DNA of 44,189 nucleotides, from assembly GCA_905215765.1 (NCBI GenBank), contig CAJMRP010000002.1:1-44189 (forward strand), in the 5' to 3' direction. Positions 1-8,076 of the stretch are shown one piece after another. Position numbers and translations under genes: made by a program. The DNA comes from an uncultured bacterium. GTDB lineage: Bacteria > Actinomycetota > Coriobacteriia > Coriobacteriales > Coriobacteriaceae. The first letter of the stretch is position 1. Every line of letters begins with the position of its first letter. The notes under the pieces were generated by a model. That model ran no database searches. It saw only the letters and a program-made list of their open reading frames with translations, and had not been told where the DNA came from.

Positions 1-890
1 CGGCAGCCGGTCGGCGGATCCAGCGGTGACGGCGGATCGCCGGCGAGGATGATGCGCTTGCGGGTCTTCTGGATATCAGGATCGGGCACCGGCACGGCAG
101 ACAGCAGCGACTGCGTATACGGGTGGTGCGGCTCACTGTAGAGCGTCTTCCAGTCCGAAACCTCAACCATCTTACCCAGATACATAACGGCAACACGGTC
201 GGAGATATGCTGTACGACAGAGAGGTCGTGAGCAATGAAGAGATAAGCCGTACCGAACTTATCCTGAAGCTCCTTTAGCAGGTTCAAAACCTGGGCCTGA
301 ATGGAAACGTCAAGTGCAGAGACAGGCTCGTCGCAGATGATCAGCTTGGGCTTCAGAGCGAACGCGCGGGCAATGCCGACACGCTGACGCTGACCGCCCG
401 AGAACTCGTGCGGATAGCGGTTGATGTGCTCGGGGTTCAGACCGACGACGTCCAGCAGCTCGCGGACGCGCTCGATACGCTCCTCCTTGGTACCCACACC
501 ATGAATGGTCATAGGCTCGGAGACGATCTCGCCGATGGTCATACGAGGGTTGAGCGAAGCATAGGGGTCCTGGAAGATGAACTGCATCTCGCGACGCATA
601 TCCTTGATCTCGTGCTTGCTCATCTCGGCAACGTCTTTGCCCTGGAAAAACACTTTGCCTGCCGTCGGCTTGGTCAGGCGCATGATGGTGCGGCCCGTGG
701 TGGACTTACCGCAACCAGACTCGCCGACCAGGCCAAAGGTCTCGCCCGGATAAATCTCGAACGAAATGTCATTCACAGCAGAGACGACACGCTTGGAGAA
801 GCGCTTGGCGAACATGCCGGACTCAGCGGGAAACTCCTTAGAGAGGTGCTCGACCTTCAGCAGCGGAGTACGCTCGTTGGTATCTGCCAT
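1..890 (-). CDS. oppF: Oligopeptide ABC transporter ATP-binding protein, OppF type (partial, C-terminus outside window)
   Basis: Cytoplasmic ATPase that would power the oligopeptide importer encoded by the four genes before it. The 296 visible residues hold a Walker A loop (GESGCGKST, near residue 53), the ABC signature (SGGQRQRV), Walker B (LIICDEP) and the start of the C-terminal oligopeptide-transporter extension (PHHPYTQSLLSAVP) typical of the OppD/OppF/DppF subfamily. The reading frame is still open at the window's left edge, so the C-terminus is missing from view, not mutated. The start ATG overlaps the preceding oppD stop by one base (TAATG), pointing to translational coupling. The OppF rather than OppD label rests on its last place in the operon and its similarity to DppF-like sequences; substrate specificity is inferred. 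Confidence 0.88.
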   Translation of the reverse strand, partial: MADTNERTPLLKVEHLSKEFPAESGMFAKRFSKRVVSAVNDISFEIYPGETFGLVGESGCGKSTTGRTIMRLTKPTAGKVFFQGKDVAEMSKHEIKDMRREMQFIFQDPYASLNPRMTIGEIVSEPMTIHGVGTKEERIERVRELLDVVGLNPEHINRYPHEFSGGQRQRVGIARAFALKPKLIICDEPVSALDVSIQAQVLNLLKELQDKFGTAYLFIAHDLSVVQHISDRVAVMYLGKMVEVSDWKTLYSEPHHPYTQSLLSAVPVPDPDIQKTRKRIILAGDPPSPLDPPTGC

Positions 891-1981
891 TACGCCTCGC
901 CTCCCTTCTTGGAATCCTTGCGCGTACGGGACGTCTCAGGAGCGTTCTTGAGGAACTCGGGGTCACCGGAGTAGTGGCACGCAGAATAGTGGCCAGACTC
1001 GGTGACAACACGCTCAGGGCGCTGCTTACGGCACTTGTCCGTCGCATAGGGGCAGCGAGGAGAGAAGACGCAGCCCTCGGGCAGGTTCATGAGCGAAGGC
1101 GGGTTGCCGTGAATCGGCGTAAGCGGCTTCTTCTCTTCGATGGCCTGCTCCGGGATGGAGCGGATAAGGCCCCAGGTGTAGGGGTGGCGGCTCTCGTAGA
1201 AGATTTCCTCAGCAGTACCGAACTCGACGGGACGGCCGGCGTACATAACCATGATCTTATCGGCCATATCGGCAACGACGCCCAGGTCATGGGTAATCAT
1301 GATGATGGCGTTGCCGTTCTTCTCCTGCATTTCCTGCATGAGCTCGATAATCTGAGCCTGGATGGTAACGTCCAGAGCAGTCGTGGGCTCGTCGGCAATC
1401 AGGATATCGGGATCACAGGCAAGAGCCATGGCAATCATGACGCGCTGACGCATACCGCCGGAGAACTGGTGCGGATACTCATTGACGCGCTTCTCGGGCT
1501 CGGGGATACCCACGAGGTCCAAAAGCTCGGTAGCACGCTTGAGTGCCTCCTGCTTGGAGTAGCCACGGTGCAGACGAAGGCCCTCACCCACCTGCTTGCC
1601 GATCTTATAGACCGGGTTCAAGGAGGTCATAGGATCTTGAAAGATCATCGCGATATCGTTGCCGCGAATGTGCTGCATCTCTTCCTCGGTCATCTCGAGG
1701 ATAGAACGACCGCGATAGCGAACGTCGCCGCCCTCGATCTTCCCCGGAGGCATCGAAATAAGGCCCATGATGGTCATGGCGGTCACGGACTTACCGGAGC
1801 CGGACTCACCGACGACGCCAAGGGTCTCGCCGCGATCGAGCGTGTAGGAGACACCGTCGACAGCGCGAACGACGCCATCCTCGGTGTGGAAATACATCTT
1901 AAGGTCATCGACCTCGAGCAGATGCTGGCCCTCAGGAACCGGCTGGTCCTTCAGGTCCACATAGTTCTTGTTCTTCTTCAT
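890..1981 (-). CDS. oppD: Oligopeptide ABC transporter ATP-binding protein, OppD type
   Basis: Second ATPase of the oligopeptide importer, 363 residues, a normal length for OppD/DppD. Walker A is GESGSGKSV near residue 54, the signature SGGMRQRV and Walker B ILIADEP follow, and the C-terminal oligopeptide extension contains RHPYTWGLIRSIP and a cysteine cluster (CVFSPRCPYATDKC) that in this subfamily can bind an Fe-S cluster or metal. The first 20 residues are a hydrophilic leader. The start lies two bases after the oppC stop; its SD-like AAGGA sits inside the end of oppC. The protein is expected to pair with OppF as a heterodimer under the OppB/OppC permease pair. Confidence 0.9.
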   Translation of the reverse strand: MKKNKNYVDLKDQPVPEGQHLLEVDDLKMYFHTEDGVVRAVDGVSYTLDRGETLGVVGESGSGKSVTAMTIMGLISMPPGKIEGGDVRYRGRSILEMTEEEMQHIRGNDIAMIFQDPMTSLNPVYKIGKQVGEGLRLHRGYSKQEALKRATELLDLVGIPEPEKRVNEYPHQFSGGMRQRVMIAMALACDPDILIADEPTTALDVTIQAQIIELMQEMQEKNGNAIIMITHDLGVVADMADKIMVMYAGRPVEFGTAEEIFYESRHPYTWGLIRSIPEQAIEEKKPLTPIHGNPPSLMNLPEGCVFSPRCPYATDKCRKQRPERVVTESGHYSACHYSGDPEFLKNAPETSRTRKDSKKGGEA

Positions 1982-1983
1982 CC

Positions 1984-2919
1984 TTATGCGTCCTTCATCT
2001 TGACGTCGAGGGCGTCGCGCAGACCATCACCCAACAGGGTGAAGGCGAGCACCGTCGAGAGAATTGCCAGACCGGGCATGATCATCATCCAGGGAGCGGT
2101 CAGAAGATACTGCTGACCGTCCTGAATCATGGAGCCCCACGAAGGCGTAGGCGGAATAACGCCCATGCCGAGGAAGGACAGAGCGGACTCGGTCAGAATG
2201 GCGCCACCAATGTTCATGGTCGCGTAGACCACGATGGAAGCGACGGAGTTCGGGAAGATGTGACGCACGACGATACGAGCATCAGATGCACCCATCGCGC
2301 GCGCAGCATCAACATAGTCGTTTTCCTTGACCGTCAAGATTGCAGAGCGGAAGACGCGCGCAATCGAAGGCCAGCCGAGAATACCGATGGCGATAAAGAC
2401 GTTCTGAAGGCCACGGCCGATAACGGCGATCATGGCGACAACGAACAGCACGTACGGGAACGCTAGGAAGATGTCCGCACAGCGCATGATGATCGTATCC
2501 CAGATGCCGCCGTAGAAACCCGCCAGAGCACCCATGACCAGACCGATCAGCGTGGAGATCGCGGTGGCCATAATGCCGACGGACAGCGAAACGCGCGCAC
2601 CGTAGATAACGCGGACGAGAATGTCACGACCAAGGGCGTCGGTGCCAAACGGGTGCTCTGCACACGGAGCCAGCAGCGACGTCTCGGCCATGGTGGTCGA
2701 GTCGGAAGCCGTCGGCGAACCGAGCCAGGGCTTAGCCCACAGATCTGCGGTCAGTGCAACCACAACGACGATGATGATCCAGCAGACACCGATAACGGCG
2801 AGCTTGTTCTTACGAAGACGCTTAAAAGCGTCGCCCCACAGCGTGCGGGACTTGGCGGGAGCAGATGCGGCCTTGGTGGCGGTAGCCTGCTCCTGAGACT
2901 GAGAATCAGTTTCCTGCAT
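1984..2919 (-). CDS. oppC: Oligopeptide ABC transporter permease, OppC type
   Basis: Inner-membrane permease subunit of 311 residues. A Ser/Ala/Gln-rich cytoplasmic N-terminus of about 35 residues is followed by the OppC N-terminal membrane segment (LAVIGVCWIIIVVVVAL), the conserved HPFGTDALGRDILVRVIYGARVSL motif region, and a binding-protein-dependent transport domain with the EAA-type loop (DAARAMGASDARIVVRHIFPN). It ends with the GDGLRDALD motif characteristic of DppC/OppC. A GGGAGG Shine-Dalgarno lies eight bases before the ATG. It sits between oppB and oppD with short spacers, so it is almost certainly co-transcribed with them. Confidence 0.9.
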   Translation of the reverse strand: MQETDSQSQEQATATKAASAPAKSRTLWGDAFKRLRKNKLAVIGVCWIIIVVVVALTADLWAKPWLGSPTASDSTTMAETSLLAPCAEHPFGTDALGRDILVRVIYGARVSLSVGIMATAISTLIGLVMGALAGFYGGIWDTIIMRCADIFLAFPYVLFVVAMIAVIGRGLQNVFIAIGILGWPSIARVFRSAILTVKENDYVDAARAMGASDARIVVRHIFPNSVASIVVYATMNIGGAILTESALSFLGMGVIPPTPSWGSMIQDGQQYLLTAPWMMIMPGLAILSTVLAFTLLGDGLRDALDVKMKDA

Positions 2920-2933
2920 GAGACGTACCTCCC

Positions 2934-3971
2934 TTAGGCCTTATCCGACGGACCGCCAAGGCGGATGCGTGGGTCGAGGAATGCATAGCTAATGTCGACG
3001 AGCAGGTTGATCACCATAACGACGACGACGATGAGCGTAACGCCGCCCATAACGATGGGCCAGTCACGCATGCTAATGGCGCGATAGACCTCATAGCCGA
3101 TACCGGGCCAGTTAAAGACCGTCTCGGTCAGGATGGCGCCCGAAAGCATGCCACCAAAGTCGACACCAATATAGGTAACGACGGGGATGAGTGCATTCTT
3201 AAGCGCATGCTTGACGATGATCGCGCGATTGGAGAGACCCTTCGCCTTTGCCGTACGGATGTAATCCTGGTTCATGACGTCAAGCAGCTGCGAGCGCATA
3301 ATGCGGGCAGCATAAGCGGTCGAAACCGAAGCCAGCGTAATGGTCGGAAGCACATAGTGCATCCAATCCTGATACTGAGAGCTGGAACCGCCGGCACCCG
3401 AGATCGGCATGGAGATTGCACCGCCCGTGGCGTCCTTGAGGATGACGCCAAAGAACAGCTGCAGCAACATACCGAGCCAAAAGGCCGGGACCGCAACGAG
3501 GATCGACGTGGTGAGCGTTACCAAAATATCCCAGAAGGAATAACGCTTTACCGCCGAAATGATACCCGCACCGATACCCATGATTGCCTCGAGCACGATG
3601 GCGCACGCGGCAAGTTTGACCGTATACGGATACTTCTGGGCAAAGATATCCGTAACCGGCAGCTTGCGCTGATACGAATTGCCCAGATCGCCATGAAGCA
3701 GGCCGTTCATGTAATACAAGTAACGGTCCACGAGCGACGTTTGAACGGGGTCGCCGTTCTCGTCAAGGATCGCGTTGCCGTCCTCGTCCGTCTGGACCAG
3801 GTGATAGCGGACGCGAAGCTGAAGCTCCACCTCGGGGGACAGAGCCTTGTCTCCACCGATCAGCTTGATCGGATCTCCCGGCACGATATTCTGAAGGGCG
3901 AACAGAATCAGCGTAACGCCCAAAAACACCGGGATGAACTGAAGCACACGTTTAACGATGTACTTACCCAT
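2934..3971 (-). CDS. oppB: Oligopeptide ABC transporter permease, OppB type
   Basis: Partner membrane permease of 345 residues. It opens with the typical OppB/DppB N-terminus (IVKRVLQFIPVFLGVTLILFAL, then NIVPGDP) and has the EAA loop (RTAKAKGLSNRAIIVKHALKN) and a DPRIRLGG ending. Between the first membrane segment and the core domain lies an acidic stretch near residues 55-80 (DEDGNAILDENGDPVQ) that is longer than in many OppB proteins and should face the outside. SD GGGGAG lies four bases before the ATG. The 156-bp gap separating it from oppA holds several stem-loops, so its mRNA level is probably lower than that of the binding protein. Confidence 0.9.
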   Translation of the reverse strand: MGKYIVKRVLQFIPVFLGVTLILFALQNIVPGDPIKLIGGDKALSPEVELQLRVRYHLVQTDEDGNAILDENGDPVQTSLVDRYLYYMNGLLHGDLGNSYQRKLPVTDIFAQKYPYTVKLAACAIVLEAIMGIGAGIISAVKRYSFWDILVTLTTSILVAVPAFWLGMLLQLFFGVILKDATGGAISMPISGAGGSSSQYQDWMHYVLPTITLASVSTAYAARIMRSQLLDVMNQDYIRTAKAKGLSNRAIIVKHALKNALIPVVTYIGVDFGGMLSGAILTETVFNWPGIGYEVYRAISMRDWPIVMGGVTLIVVVVMVINLLVDISYAFLDPRIRLGGPSDKA

Positions 3972-4002
3972 ACCACTCCCCTATCTAGGGATTAACCTAA
4001 AT

Positions 4003-4111
4003 GGGATGCCGATCGCCAGACCGGCATCCCAAAATTACCATCAGCCAGTTTACCCCAGGTTAGGGAGAACTGTATGTTTCCCATGAGGTCTACGTAAATA
4101 CTTGACCCTCA
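4003..4111 (-). promoter_or_regulatory. Array of three stem-loops between oppA and oppB
   Basis: Three hairpins lie in tandem after the oppA stop. Downstream-most on the minus strand is a perfect 9-bp stem (arms 4003-4011 and 4022-4030). A 7-bp stem with one bulge has arms 4063-4070 and 4076-4082. Another bulged stem has arms 4084-4090 and 4104-4111. None is followed by a clear U-tract, so they look less like full terminators than like 3' stabilisers or partial attenuators that let oppA mRNA exceed that of the permease genes. That role is inferred from the position after a binding-protein gene. Confidence 0.55.
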
Positions 4112-4127
4112 CGGAAGCTGCAAACTC

Positions 4128-5804
4128 TTAGGCGAGCTCAGCGGTACCCAGATCGGCGTGCTTCTGCGGATCGACATAGAGGTGCTTGATGCGATCGGAG
4201 CCGGCGATGGTGTGCGTGTAGAACATAATCGGGATGACCGGGCAGTCGGCAGCGACCATTGCGTCGGCCTCCTGCATCTTAGCGACGCGCTCCTCGTCGT
4301 CAACAATAGTACGAGCCTCGTCGACCTTGGCGTCGAACTCGGGGTTGTTGTAACCGGAGCGGTTGTCGCCACCGAGGGAGTCGGAGTGGAACAGCGGATA
4401 CAGGAAGTTGTCCATGATCGGGTAGTCGGCAATCCAACCCAGACGACCGAACTGATAGTTAAAGTTCTGATACTGCTCGAGCAGGGCAGACCACTCAGGG
4501 GTATCGGAGACAGCGGTAACGCCAACCTTGGCGAGGTCGCCGATGATGGACTCCATGATCTCCTTGTGACCGCCGTCCTGGTTGTAGGACAGGGTCACGC
4601 TAATGCCACGATCCCCGTTAGCGCCAGCGGGAGCAACCTTGTCGAGGTACTCGTTAGCCTTGTCGACATCGTAGGCGCAGAACTCCCATGCGCCCTCCTT
4701 GTAGCCATCGATGCCCGGAGGAACAATGCCGTCGGCAGGGGTACGGGTACCCTTGAAGATGGTCTTGCAGATGGCCTCACGGTTAATGGCCAGGGAGATG
4801 CCCCTACGCAGGTCGGCGTTGTTGAACGGCTCGGCCGTGGTGTTGCAGGTCAGATAGTACGTGGAAGGCTCGGCGCCGAGCAGCATGCGCTCGCCGTCAC
4901 CCATGGTGTAGCCGTCCTTGGACACGCCGCGATCCTTCTTGGCGGCATCGATCTGAGCGACGGGAACGTCGCAGACATCGAGGTTACCGGCCTGGAACTC
5001 CTTGTAAGCGGTCTCCATGTCCTTGATGACCTGGAAGTGGATGCCATCGATCTTGGCCTTGTCGCCATAGTAATCGTCGAACTTCTTGACGTTGATCTCC
5101 TGGCCATCCTCCCACTTGCCGTCCATCATGAACGGGCCGTTACCGACCGGGGCAAGATAGAAGCTCTTGACATCGGACTCGGCGCACTCGGGAACCGGGG
5201 CCAGAGCCGGATGAGAGGCGACGAAGGGGAAGTCAGCGTAAGCGGAAGACAGCTTGACGACGAGGGTCTCATCGTCGGGGCACGTAACACCGCTGAGCTC
5301 GGTAGCGTTACCGGCAAGCAGGTCGTCATAACCCTCGACCATGGAAAGGTGATAGGAGACCTCGGAAGGACCGTACTCGGTAGCGATGGCCGACTTGGTG
5401 TTGACCAGACGCTCCCAACCGAGCTTGAAGGACTTGGAGGTAACGTCGTCACCGTTGTGGAACTTGGCCTTCTTGATCTTGAAGGTAAACTCGGTGGCGT
5501 CGTCGTTGGACTCAAAGGACTCGCAAGCCAGCGGAACGATCTCGCCCTTCTCGGCGTCGTAGGAGGTCAGAGCGTCAAAGAGCTGGTACTCGACCTGAGT
5601 GCCCTGGTCCTCCTGGACATTGTAGGGGTCGATGCAGACCGGGTTGTTGATGTAGAAGTTCAGCGTCGAACCGGACTCAGAACCGGAAGCGTCGCCACCC
5701 TTCTTGCCACATGCGGCAAGAAAAGCCATGGAGCTCGCAGCAAGGGTGCCGCCAACAAAGGCGCGACGACCCATAACGGGCTGGTGGAACATAGAATCAG
5801 CCAT
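4128..5804 (-). CDS. oppA: Oligopeptide-binding lipoprotein, OppA type (SBP family 5), Tat-type leader
   Basis: Extracytoplasmic substrate-binding lipoprotein feeding the OppBCDF importer; 558 residues from the chosen ATG, normal for SBP family 5. The leader has a twin-arginine pair (GRRAFVGG, near residues 12-19) followed by a hydrophobic stretch and a lipobox ending LAAC, so it looks like a Tat-exported lipoprotein anchored by the cysteine near residue 32. The mature part shows family-5 features, including the segment DDATEFTFKIKKAKFHNGD and PVGNGPFMM. The ATG was chosen because AAGGAGG sits six bases upstream; an upstream in-frame start at 5852 would add 16 residues with no comparable SD and bury the leader. 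It is the first gene of the operon. Whether it binds peptides or another ligand cannot be read from sequence. Confidence 0.9.
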   Translation of the reverse strand: MADSMFHQPVMGRRAFVGGTLAASSMAFLAACGKKGGDASGSESGSTLNFYINNPVCIDPYNVQEDQGTQVEYQLFDALTSYDAEKGEIVPLACESFESNDDATEFTFKIKKAKFHNGDDVTSKSFKLGWERLVNTKSAIATEYGPSEVSYHLSMVEGYDDLLAGNATELSGVTCPDDETLVVKLSSAYADFPFVASHPALAPVPECAESDVKSFYLAPVGNGPFMMDGKWEDGQEINVKKFDDYYGDKAKIDGIHFQVIKDMETAYKEFQAGNLDVCDVPVAQIDAAKKDRGVSKDGYTMGDGERMLLGAEPSTYYLTCNTTAEPFNNADLRRGISLAINREAICKTIFKGTRTPADGIVPPGIDGYKEGAWEFCAYDVDKANEYLDKVAPAGANGDRGISVTLSYNQDGGHKEIMESIIGDLAKVGVTAVSDTPEWSALLEQYQNFNYQFGRLGWIADYPIMDNFLYPLFHSDSLGGDNRSGYNNPEFDAKVDEARTIVDDEERVAKMQEADAMVAADCPVIPIMFYTHTIAGSDRIKHLYVDPQKHADLGTAELA

Positions 5805-5903
5805 GCCATCCTCCTTATGAGATAGGACAAAGAAATGTTCAGTCGGACACATGTCGAAACAATCCGATCCGAACCATCAAAACGCCGCCCGCTGCTATGG
5901 CTG

Positions 5904-5932
5904 GTTATGCACAACGGACCAACGTTTTGCAA
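5904..5932 (-). promoter_or_regulatory. Candidate oppA promoter
   Basis: A TTGCAA hexamer (5927-5932) and a CATAAC hexamer (5904-5909) are 17 bp apart on the minus strand, about 100 bp before oppA, in the AT-rich part of this gap. Each matches the sigma-70 consensus at four of six positions. A TATAAA run further upstream (about 5944-5949) is an alternative -10 without a good -35. This is a prediction only. Confidence 0.28.
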
Positions 5933-6045
5933 TACAGTAGCGCATTTTATACACAATTTGGAGCTAATTCCGGTTAACGGTCGAGAATTTCTTTAGTTGG
6001 GCGAAGTATGTGGGGATATTTTGACTCTGTTACAAATATGTAAAC

Positions 6046-6077
6046 AAAAAGGGTCCCGCACTTACGGGACCCTTTTT
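6046..6077 (-). terminator. Intrinsic terminator after secG
   Basis: A perfect 13-bp inverted repeat (arms 6046-6058 and 6065-6077, six-base loop) has GGGTCCCG in its GC-rich part and A/T runs at the base. On the minus strand it ends in TTTTTGTTT, so it terminates the gap-pgk-tpiA-gpmI-secG block. The A-run on the other side could also stop plus-strand transcripts. It separates the glycolysis block from oppA. Confidence 0.85.
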
Positions 6078-6098
6078 GAATATTTATGCGGCTCGTGC

Positions 6099-6353
6099 TT
6101 AGTAGCCGACGATGCCCTGCGGGAAGAAGAACATGCACAGCACGACGCACACGGCAAACACGACAGCCATGATGACGGTCAGGCGATCGAGGTTCTGCTC
6201 CATGACGCCCGTGGCAGAGCTGGAGTTATACAGCGAGCTAGCGATCATATCCGAAACGCCGGTGCCCTTACCGGAATGCATCAGGACGAGAATCGTCAGC
6301 GCCACGGCAGAGACAGCCCAAACGACAAACAGAAGAATCTGGAACGGACCCAT
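6099..6353 (-). CDS. secG: Preprotein translocase subunit SecG
   Basis: Small inner-membrane subunit of the SecYEG channel. The 84 residues fit the family: a hydrophobic segment at about residues 5-25 (ILLFVVWAVSAVALTILVLMH), a polar loop with the usual HSGKGTGVSDM stretch, and a second membrane segment at about 60-80. AAGGAG stands eight bases before the ATG. Its place after the triose-phosphate genes is the common arrangement in Actinobacteria and Firmicutes. A terminator lies between gpmI and this gene, so it may use its own promoter as well as read-through; no convincing promoter hexamers were identified in the 100-bp gap. Confidence 0.93.
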   Translation of the reverse strand: MGPFQILLFVVWAVSAVALTILVLMHSGKGTGVSDMIASSLYNSSSATGVMEQNLDRLTVIMAVVFAVCVVLCMFFFPQGIVGY

Positions 6354-6460
6354 AGATAAGCTCCTTAATAGAACAGTTTAAACTCCAGTACTGTACCACA
6401 ATCCCCCGCTCTCCCCTACCTGCCACTCAAGGACGGGGTGGAAATGGCAGAAATACCAAA

Positions 6461-6492
6461 AAGGGGGTTGTCCGGTTGTGGACAACCCCCTT
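6461..6492 (-). terminator. Intrinsic terminator after gpmI
   Basis: A perfect 13-bp stem with a six-base loop (arms 6461-6473 and 6480-6492) is followed on the minus strand by TTTTTGG. It lies 26 bases past the gpmI stop, between gpmI and secG. Confidence 0.85.
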
Positions 6493-6517
6493 ACTAGAAA
6501 ACGGTATTTGTTTTCTA

Positions 6518-8071
6518 TTAGGCCTCGGTGGCGAGCACGCGGCCCGTCATCTCGGCGGAAGGCTCAATACCAGCCATGGTGAGCATGGTCGGAGCGATAT
6601 CGGAAAGACGGCCGTCCTCGATACCGGTGAGCTTGGCCTTCTCATCAACGATGATGAACGGAACGCGGTTGGTGGTGTGAGCCGTAAACGGATGCTTGGA
6701 ACCGTCGGAAGCAACGTCAAACATGTGATCGGCGTTGCCGTGGTCGGCGGTGATCAGCGCAAAGCCGCCCTTGGCGAGAATCGCCGGGACAACCTTAGAC
6801 AGGGCATCGTCAACGGCCTCGACGGCCTTAACGGCGGCGTCGAAGACACCGGTGTGACCAACCATGTCGCAGTTCGCGAAGTTCACGATGTAGAAATCAG
6901 CGCGATCCTCGTTGATGGCGGCGACAAGCTTCTCGGTAACCTCGGGAGCGCTCATCTCGGGCTGCAGATCGTAGGTAGCGACCTTGGGGGAAGCGACGAG
7001 CACGCGCTCCTCGCCCTCCTTGGGCTCCTCGATGCCGCCGTTGAGGAAGAACGTCACGTGGGCGTACTTCTCGGTCTCGGCGGTGTGCAGCTGCTTCAGG
7101 CCGTTGGCGGCGATAACGTCGGCCAGGACGTTCTCGGGGAACGTCTTGGGGAAGGCGACCTCGACGTCAAACGTCGGATCGTACTCGGTCATCGTCACAA
7201 AGTGCGAAAGCTTGATCTGCACGCGCTCAAAGCCGTCGAACTCCTTGTCCGTGAACACGCGGGTCATCTGACGAGCGCGATCGGGACGGAAGTTGAAGAA
7301 GATGGCCGCGTCGCCCTCGTGGATGCCCTCGTTGTGGGCAGCGAAGGGCTCGACGAACTCGTCGCCGCGCGGATCCTTCTCGTAGTAGGCCTTGATACCG
7401 GCAACAGGGTCGACATCGGCATCGGACGCGTTGACCATGACGTCGTAGGCACGCTGGATGCGCTCCCAACGGTTGTCGCGGTCCATGGCCCAATAACGGC
7501 CCGAGACGGTGGCAACGCGAGCGTCGCAACCGGTCTCCTCGGAGATCTTAGCCAGGAAGGCGCAGAACTCACTCATGTAGCCAGCGCCGGACTGCGGGTC
7601 AACGTCGCGGCCATCCATGAAGGCGTGGACGCGAACGGTCTTGACACCGTGCTCGGCAGCCATCTTGACCAGAGCCTCGACGTGGTTCATGTGAGAATGA
7701 ACGCCGCCAGGGCTCATAAGGCCCATGAGGTGAAGAGTCTTGCCGTCAGCCTTGACGTCGTCCATAGCCTTGACGAAGACCTCGTTCTTGGCGATGGAGC
7801 CGTCCTTGATGGCGTTGTTGATGCGCGAAAGCTCCTGGAACACGATGCGGCCGGCGCCGATGTTAAGGTGACCCACCTCGGAGTTGCCCATCTGGCCATC
7901 GGGAAGACCCACGTCCTCGCCCGAAGCGCCGAGCGTGGTGTGGGGGTACTTCTCATACAGGCTATCAAGGAAGGGCGTCTTGGCAGCGGCGACGGCGTTC
8001 TCGCCATCGGACGGAGCCAGGCCGCAGCCGTCCATGATGATCAGGAGTGCAGGAAGATGACGTTGTGCCAT
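6518..8071 (-). CDS. gpmI: 2,3-bisphosphoglycerate-independent phosphoglycerate mutase
   Basis: Interconverts 3- and 2-phosphoglycerate with two Mn ions. The 517-residue length is standard. The N-terminus (ALLIIMDGCGLAP) supplies the first metal-binding aspartate; GQMGNSEVGHLNIGAGR holds the phosphoserine nucleophile; FMDGRDVDPQSG, the GRYWAMDRDNRW stretch and the C-terminal TADHGNADHM metal motif are all present. A cysteine replaces the tryptophan usual in the DGWG motif. It starts five bases after the tpiA stop and ends in a strong terminator, so it closes the gap-pgk-tpiA-gpmI run. The gene is cofactor-independent, unlike the unrelated GpmA. Confidence 0.96.
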   Translation of the reverse strand: MAQRHLPALLIIMDGCGLAPSDGENAVAAAKTPFLDSLYEKYPHTTLGASGEDVGLPDGQMGNSEVGHLNIGAGRIVFQELSRINNAIKDGSIAKNEVFVKAMDDVKADGKTLHLMGLMSPGGVHSHMNHVEALVKMAAEHGVKTVRVHAFMDGRDVDPQSGAGYMSEFCAFLAKISEETGCDARVATVSGRYWAMDRDNRWERIQRAYDVMVNASDADVDPVAGIKAYYEKDPRGDEFVEPFAAHNEGIHEGDAAIFFNFRPDRARQMTRVFTDKEFDGFERVQIKLSHFVTMTEYDPTFDVEVAFPKTFPENVLADVIAANGLKQLHTAETEKYAHVTFFLNGGIEEPKEGEERVLVASPKVATYDLQPEMSAPEVTEKLVAAINEDRADFYIVNFANCDMVGHTGVFDAAVKAVEAVDDALSKVVPAILAKGGFALITADHGNADHMFDVASDGSKHPFTAHTTNRVPFIIVDEKAKLTGIEDGRLSDIAPTMLTMAGIEPSAEMTGRVLATEA

Positions 8072-8076
8072 ATGTC

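Noticed and set aside
4158..5825. A 555-codon plus-strand open frame.
   Set aside because: It is the complement of oppA; Gly/Val/Leu-rich low-complexity composition and no domain.
5918..5930. An AACGTT palindrome in the oppA promoter region considered as a third LacI-like site.
   Set aside because: Only six bases are symmetric; positions outside do not match the gap and satA sites, so chance is likely.
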